A stretch of 64,000 nucleotides of DNA from Yamagishiella unicocca (Eukaryota > Chlorophyta > Chlorophyceae > Chlamydomonadales > Volvocaceae): positions 1,116,001 to 1,180,000 of the forward strand of contig BDSL01000006.1 of assembly GCA_003116995.1 (NCBI GenBank), given 5' to 3'. The notes under the pieces are model-generated. The model was not told the DNA's origin and did no database searches. It saw only the letters and a program-made list of their open reading frames with translations. A program made the position numbers and the translations under genes. Shown piece by piece: positions 61,715 to 64,000 of the stretch (position 1 is its first letter; every line of letters starts with the position of its first letter).

Positions 61715-63163
61715 CGAGAGGACCTCAAGAGGGTGGAGGGGGTGGGCGTGCCGTCAGGGGATGGTTGCCAGAGGTTGAGGAGCCGGGATTCAGCACAAGC
61801 TGAATGCAACGTACTGGATATGCCGGGCACGTGCCTGCAGATGGTGGGTGCAACTCCCTCACCATCGCTGCTCCGAGCGCCGCACCGAGGCACGTTACCA
61901 CACCAGTCGCGACCCCATCCATGCGCGTGGGCTAGGACGGGCTGCTGCCACAACCAGCGTTCGCAAGACACAAACTCGCCGCACATGCGCGATGCAGGCT
62001 TCTCAACAAACTTTCAAGGTCGGGCTGACAGGCTACATGCTTCGGCCCTTCTCATCCATTTCACCCTTAGGACTCCCCGCATGTCCGCTCGCAACGTTCA
62101 CCCGCCCCGTCGTCACATGTGCTGTGGTCATCGTGCTGTGGTCGCTGTAGCGACGCATACACATACAAGCGCGAAGTAACTTCGGGTTCGCCGCGCAAAT
62201 ACACGCGCGGAGTAATCTCATTTTTTTCCGTGGAGTTCCGCGGCGGCCCAGTGGCACCCCGTACACACGATCGGGAGAAACGGGCCGCGTATGCGAGGGC
62301 GCCTAGTTTCCATGCTTGGCCTGTGGGGCCACCTTACCCGGGCCTGCAGGTCCTCAACTCGCAGTTTCAGGTTTGCGATCAGGTCCTTCTGCCGCTCACG
62401 AAATCTGCGTTGCGCCTGCCGGTTCTTCTCTTTGGCGCTCAGCTGCGTCGACACACCAAGCCCGTTGCTGCGCTCGCTCCGTTCACCACCACGCACACTT
62501 GGGGGTGGGCTCTGCGAGTCGCTGCGGAGCAGAAGGGCGACAAAACCACACGGGCCACACAGATCTCAAAACAAGCGCTTACAGCATATACCACCGCTTA
62601 CGTCCCTAGTTATGTTAATGGGATCTGTAAGGACTCGTTTCTCCCTCGTACCACGTCCACGCCGCAGTAACAGCAACAATAGACGCAGTGACGCCGATAG
62701 GACGTAGCTATTCTGGGAAAACGTAAGAAATAATATTACCATGGCCGCACCTGTCGCTCGGCGAGTCGGCGCTTGGCGCACGTCGACGCGAAACTGGCAA
62801 TTGCTCCGAGGCTCCCAAGTGCGACGATGTGGATGGGCCGACATTGGCATTCATACTGCCCTGACCCTGAAACGACTGCATAATAGTCGCCTGCAGTAGG
62901 TTGTGAAGGGCCTCCTCGCGTTGATGGGCAAGGTTTGGCACTGGTAAACCTTCTAGCTGAAGAGCAAGCTGCTGCTGGCGGAGCTGCTGTCCTTGCTGCT
63001 GATGCTGTTGTCGCTGCAAAAACTGGGTGAGAAGCGCCTGGGTGACCTCGCTTTCGGTAGGCAGGCTGCGAACGTGACGTTGGGGCAGCTCTCGCTCCGC
63101 AGCGGGCACCAGCGCATAGACTGAACCATTTTGAGCGACATACAGCTGTCCAAGGCCATCCAT
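61295..63163 (-). CDS. bZIP transcription factor
   Basis: Three exons: 62751-63163, 62338-62521 and 61295-61624, total 927 nt, 308 aa, phases consistent. The N-terminal 137 residues are Gln-rich (FLQRQQHQQQGQQLRQQQ), a likely activation region. Exon 2 holds the basic region NRQAQRRFRERQKDL (N-x7-R invariant pair), whose QxxFR pattern is nearer fungal Yap/Pap1-type bZIPs than common plant classes. The leucine zipper runs from ANLKLRVEDLQAR into exon 3 (SEKEVIALKEENAML). The C-terminus is Gly/Arg-rich. The product should dimerise and bind DNA in the nucleus. The start is the ATG at 63163; the frame stays open upstream to an AG at about 63220, so a further 5' exon is possible. Intron 2 contains an (AGC)12 tract. 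Confidence 0.88.
61678..61713 (+). repeat. (AGC)12 microsatellite in a bZIP intron
   Basis: Twelve uninterrupted AGC triplets on the plus strand (GCT on the transcribed strand) within the intron between exons 2 and 3. Confidence 0.95.
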
Positions 63164-63616
63164 GGCCGCGGAACCAGGCGTAAAGGAGAATTGGCCAAGG
63201 CCAACTGGCGCGCTACGAGACAAGGCAAGCCAGTTGCATAAATTCTTCGTATAGACAATGTAAAACCGAGTATACACATGCAGTAGTACAGTAAGGATGT
63301 GCTAAGTTGGAATCTGCCCTGGTTGGAAATGATTAAGCATTAGTGTGCCGTACAATTACCTGCCAGAACCTGGCGCGCACCTAGGCATGCATCAATAAAT
63401 TGTGGATTTACTACAACGCTTTATTGTCAACATGATCTACAAGTATGGCGCTTGCTGCAGCGTGCGCCCTGATAGGGACGCTTTTGCGGCACACACGTGG
63501 ACTTCTGCCGACATACAAAAGTAACATGACCGGAAAAGCATTTTTCGGTTGCTCTGAATTTGCAATGGTTCCAATGTGCATAGGTCGGACATACTACTAC
63601 CTCGTACGTCCCTTTA
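63164..63616. other. Region upstream of the bZIP gene
   Basis: Probable bZIP leader and promoter, AT-rich between 63300 and 63450. The plus-strand 85-codon frame at 63445-63702 overlaps the minus-strand exon candidate and shows no family match. Confidence 0.4.
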
Positions 63617-63828
63617 CTAGTGGCCGAATCGCCGTGACAGGCGGACTCGATGCACCGCAAAAGCTGCCAGAACGGTGGTGCCTTGCAACATGCTGTCGGT
63701 GACCCAGCGATAGGCTTCCATGAACGGCACTGATCCAGTGACTATTCCAGTTTACGCCAGCATTTAACCGATATTGGTACCATCCCGACCAGCCTGACGA
63801 AGTTGTACAGGGCATGTGAAGTCGTCCT
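63617..63828 (-). CDS. C-terminal exons of an unassigned small protein (partial)
   Basis: Two pieces join in phase: about 63781-63828 and 63617-63729, across a 51-bp intron with donor GATG|GTACCA and acceptor GATCAG. Together they read DDFTCPVQLRQAGRD, VPFMEAYRWVTDSMLQ, then a hydrophobic TTVLAAFAVHRV and end SRRFGH. A single short membrane segment is possible. The 5' end is not resolved; no family is recognised. Confidence 0.35.
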
Positions 63829-63889
63829 TTTTTAAAGGGACCCGTAAAGCACCTGGCCCATTGCGCTATGTGCTTTGTGCAGTCAGATT

Positions 63890-63934
63890 ATGGCAGCCTC
63901 CAACCGTTTGCACCACCCTTCGACCGAGGCCCAG
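63890..63934 (+). CDS. Possible first coding exon of a gene running off the right edge
   Basis: ATG at 63890 opens MAASNRLHHPSTEAQ, followed immediately by a strong donor CAG|GTGAGC at 63935. Fifteen codons, phase 0. Only the first exon is inside the window, so nothing can be said of the product. Confidence 0.35.
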
Positions 63935-64000
63935 GTGAGCTGCTAAGGGCAGTTAAGGGCGTGAGAGGCTATGGGCATCTGGAGTTAGCTTGGTGAGTAT

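Overview
The window looks like a nuclear contig of a motile, photosynthetic green alga, probably a chlorophyte of the Chlamydomonas/Volvox kind. The sequence is GC-rich, genes are split into many small exons by GT-AG introns (some under 60 bp), and exons carry long Gly/Ala/Ser/Gln tracts. The gene content mixes plastid proteins (Mg-protoporphyrin monomethyl ester cyclase, a PsbP-like lumen protein, a DUF760 protein) with ciliary-type proteins (a CIMIP1/LLC1-like protein, large coiled-coil proteins) and plant-type signalling and autophagy genes (two MAP kinases, ATG4, a bZIP factor). No bacterial, organellar, CRISPR or rRNA features are visible. All gene models were assembled by eye from open frames, splice signals, phase agreement and family similarity. 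Where all exon phases agree and the total length is a multiple of three, this is stated.

Layout. 0-5.3 kb: a coiled-coil gene (-) and the ribonucleotide reductase small subunit (+), head to head. 7.2-11.1 kb: a large secreted protein (+) with possible beta-trefoil-like repeats. 12.0-15.5 kb: a conserved nuclear-type protein (-) and a LysM protein (+), head to head. 17.6-19.2 kb: a thioredoxin-domain/membrane protein (+) whose 5' end was not found. 21.5-27.4 kb: a 1,044-residue coiled-coil protein (-). 28.1-29.7 kb: a CIMIP1/LLC1-like ciliary microtubule inner protein (+). 31.1-32.9 kb: a PsbP-like (PPL1-type) gene (+). 33.3-39.8 kb: two tandem TEY MAP kinase paralogues (-) with identical intron positions. 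41.0-46.8 kb: a DUF760 plastid protein (-) and a TTC33-like TPR protein (+), head to head. The last intron of the TPR gene holds a 69-bp perfect palindrome. 47.9-49.6 kb: the CRD1/CHL27 cyclase (-), with GTAC motifs clustered upstream. 51.5-54.4 kb: ATG4 (-). 54.9-59.3 kb: an RGG-box WD40 protein (+). 60.6-63.2 kb: a small unassigned gene and a bZIP factor (both -). The right edge has fragments of two more genes.

The genes do not form a pathway; this is an ordinary eukaryotic neighbourhood with several divergent pairs sharing roughly 430-500 bp promoters. The most unusual material is non-coding or structural: the intronic palindrome/hairpin complex, a covarying hairpin motif in introns of two genes, an in-frame duplication of a splice donor in the reductase gene, patchy near-identity between the two kinases, and the GTAC cluster in front of the cyclase. 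I found no convincing wholly new multi-gene system.
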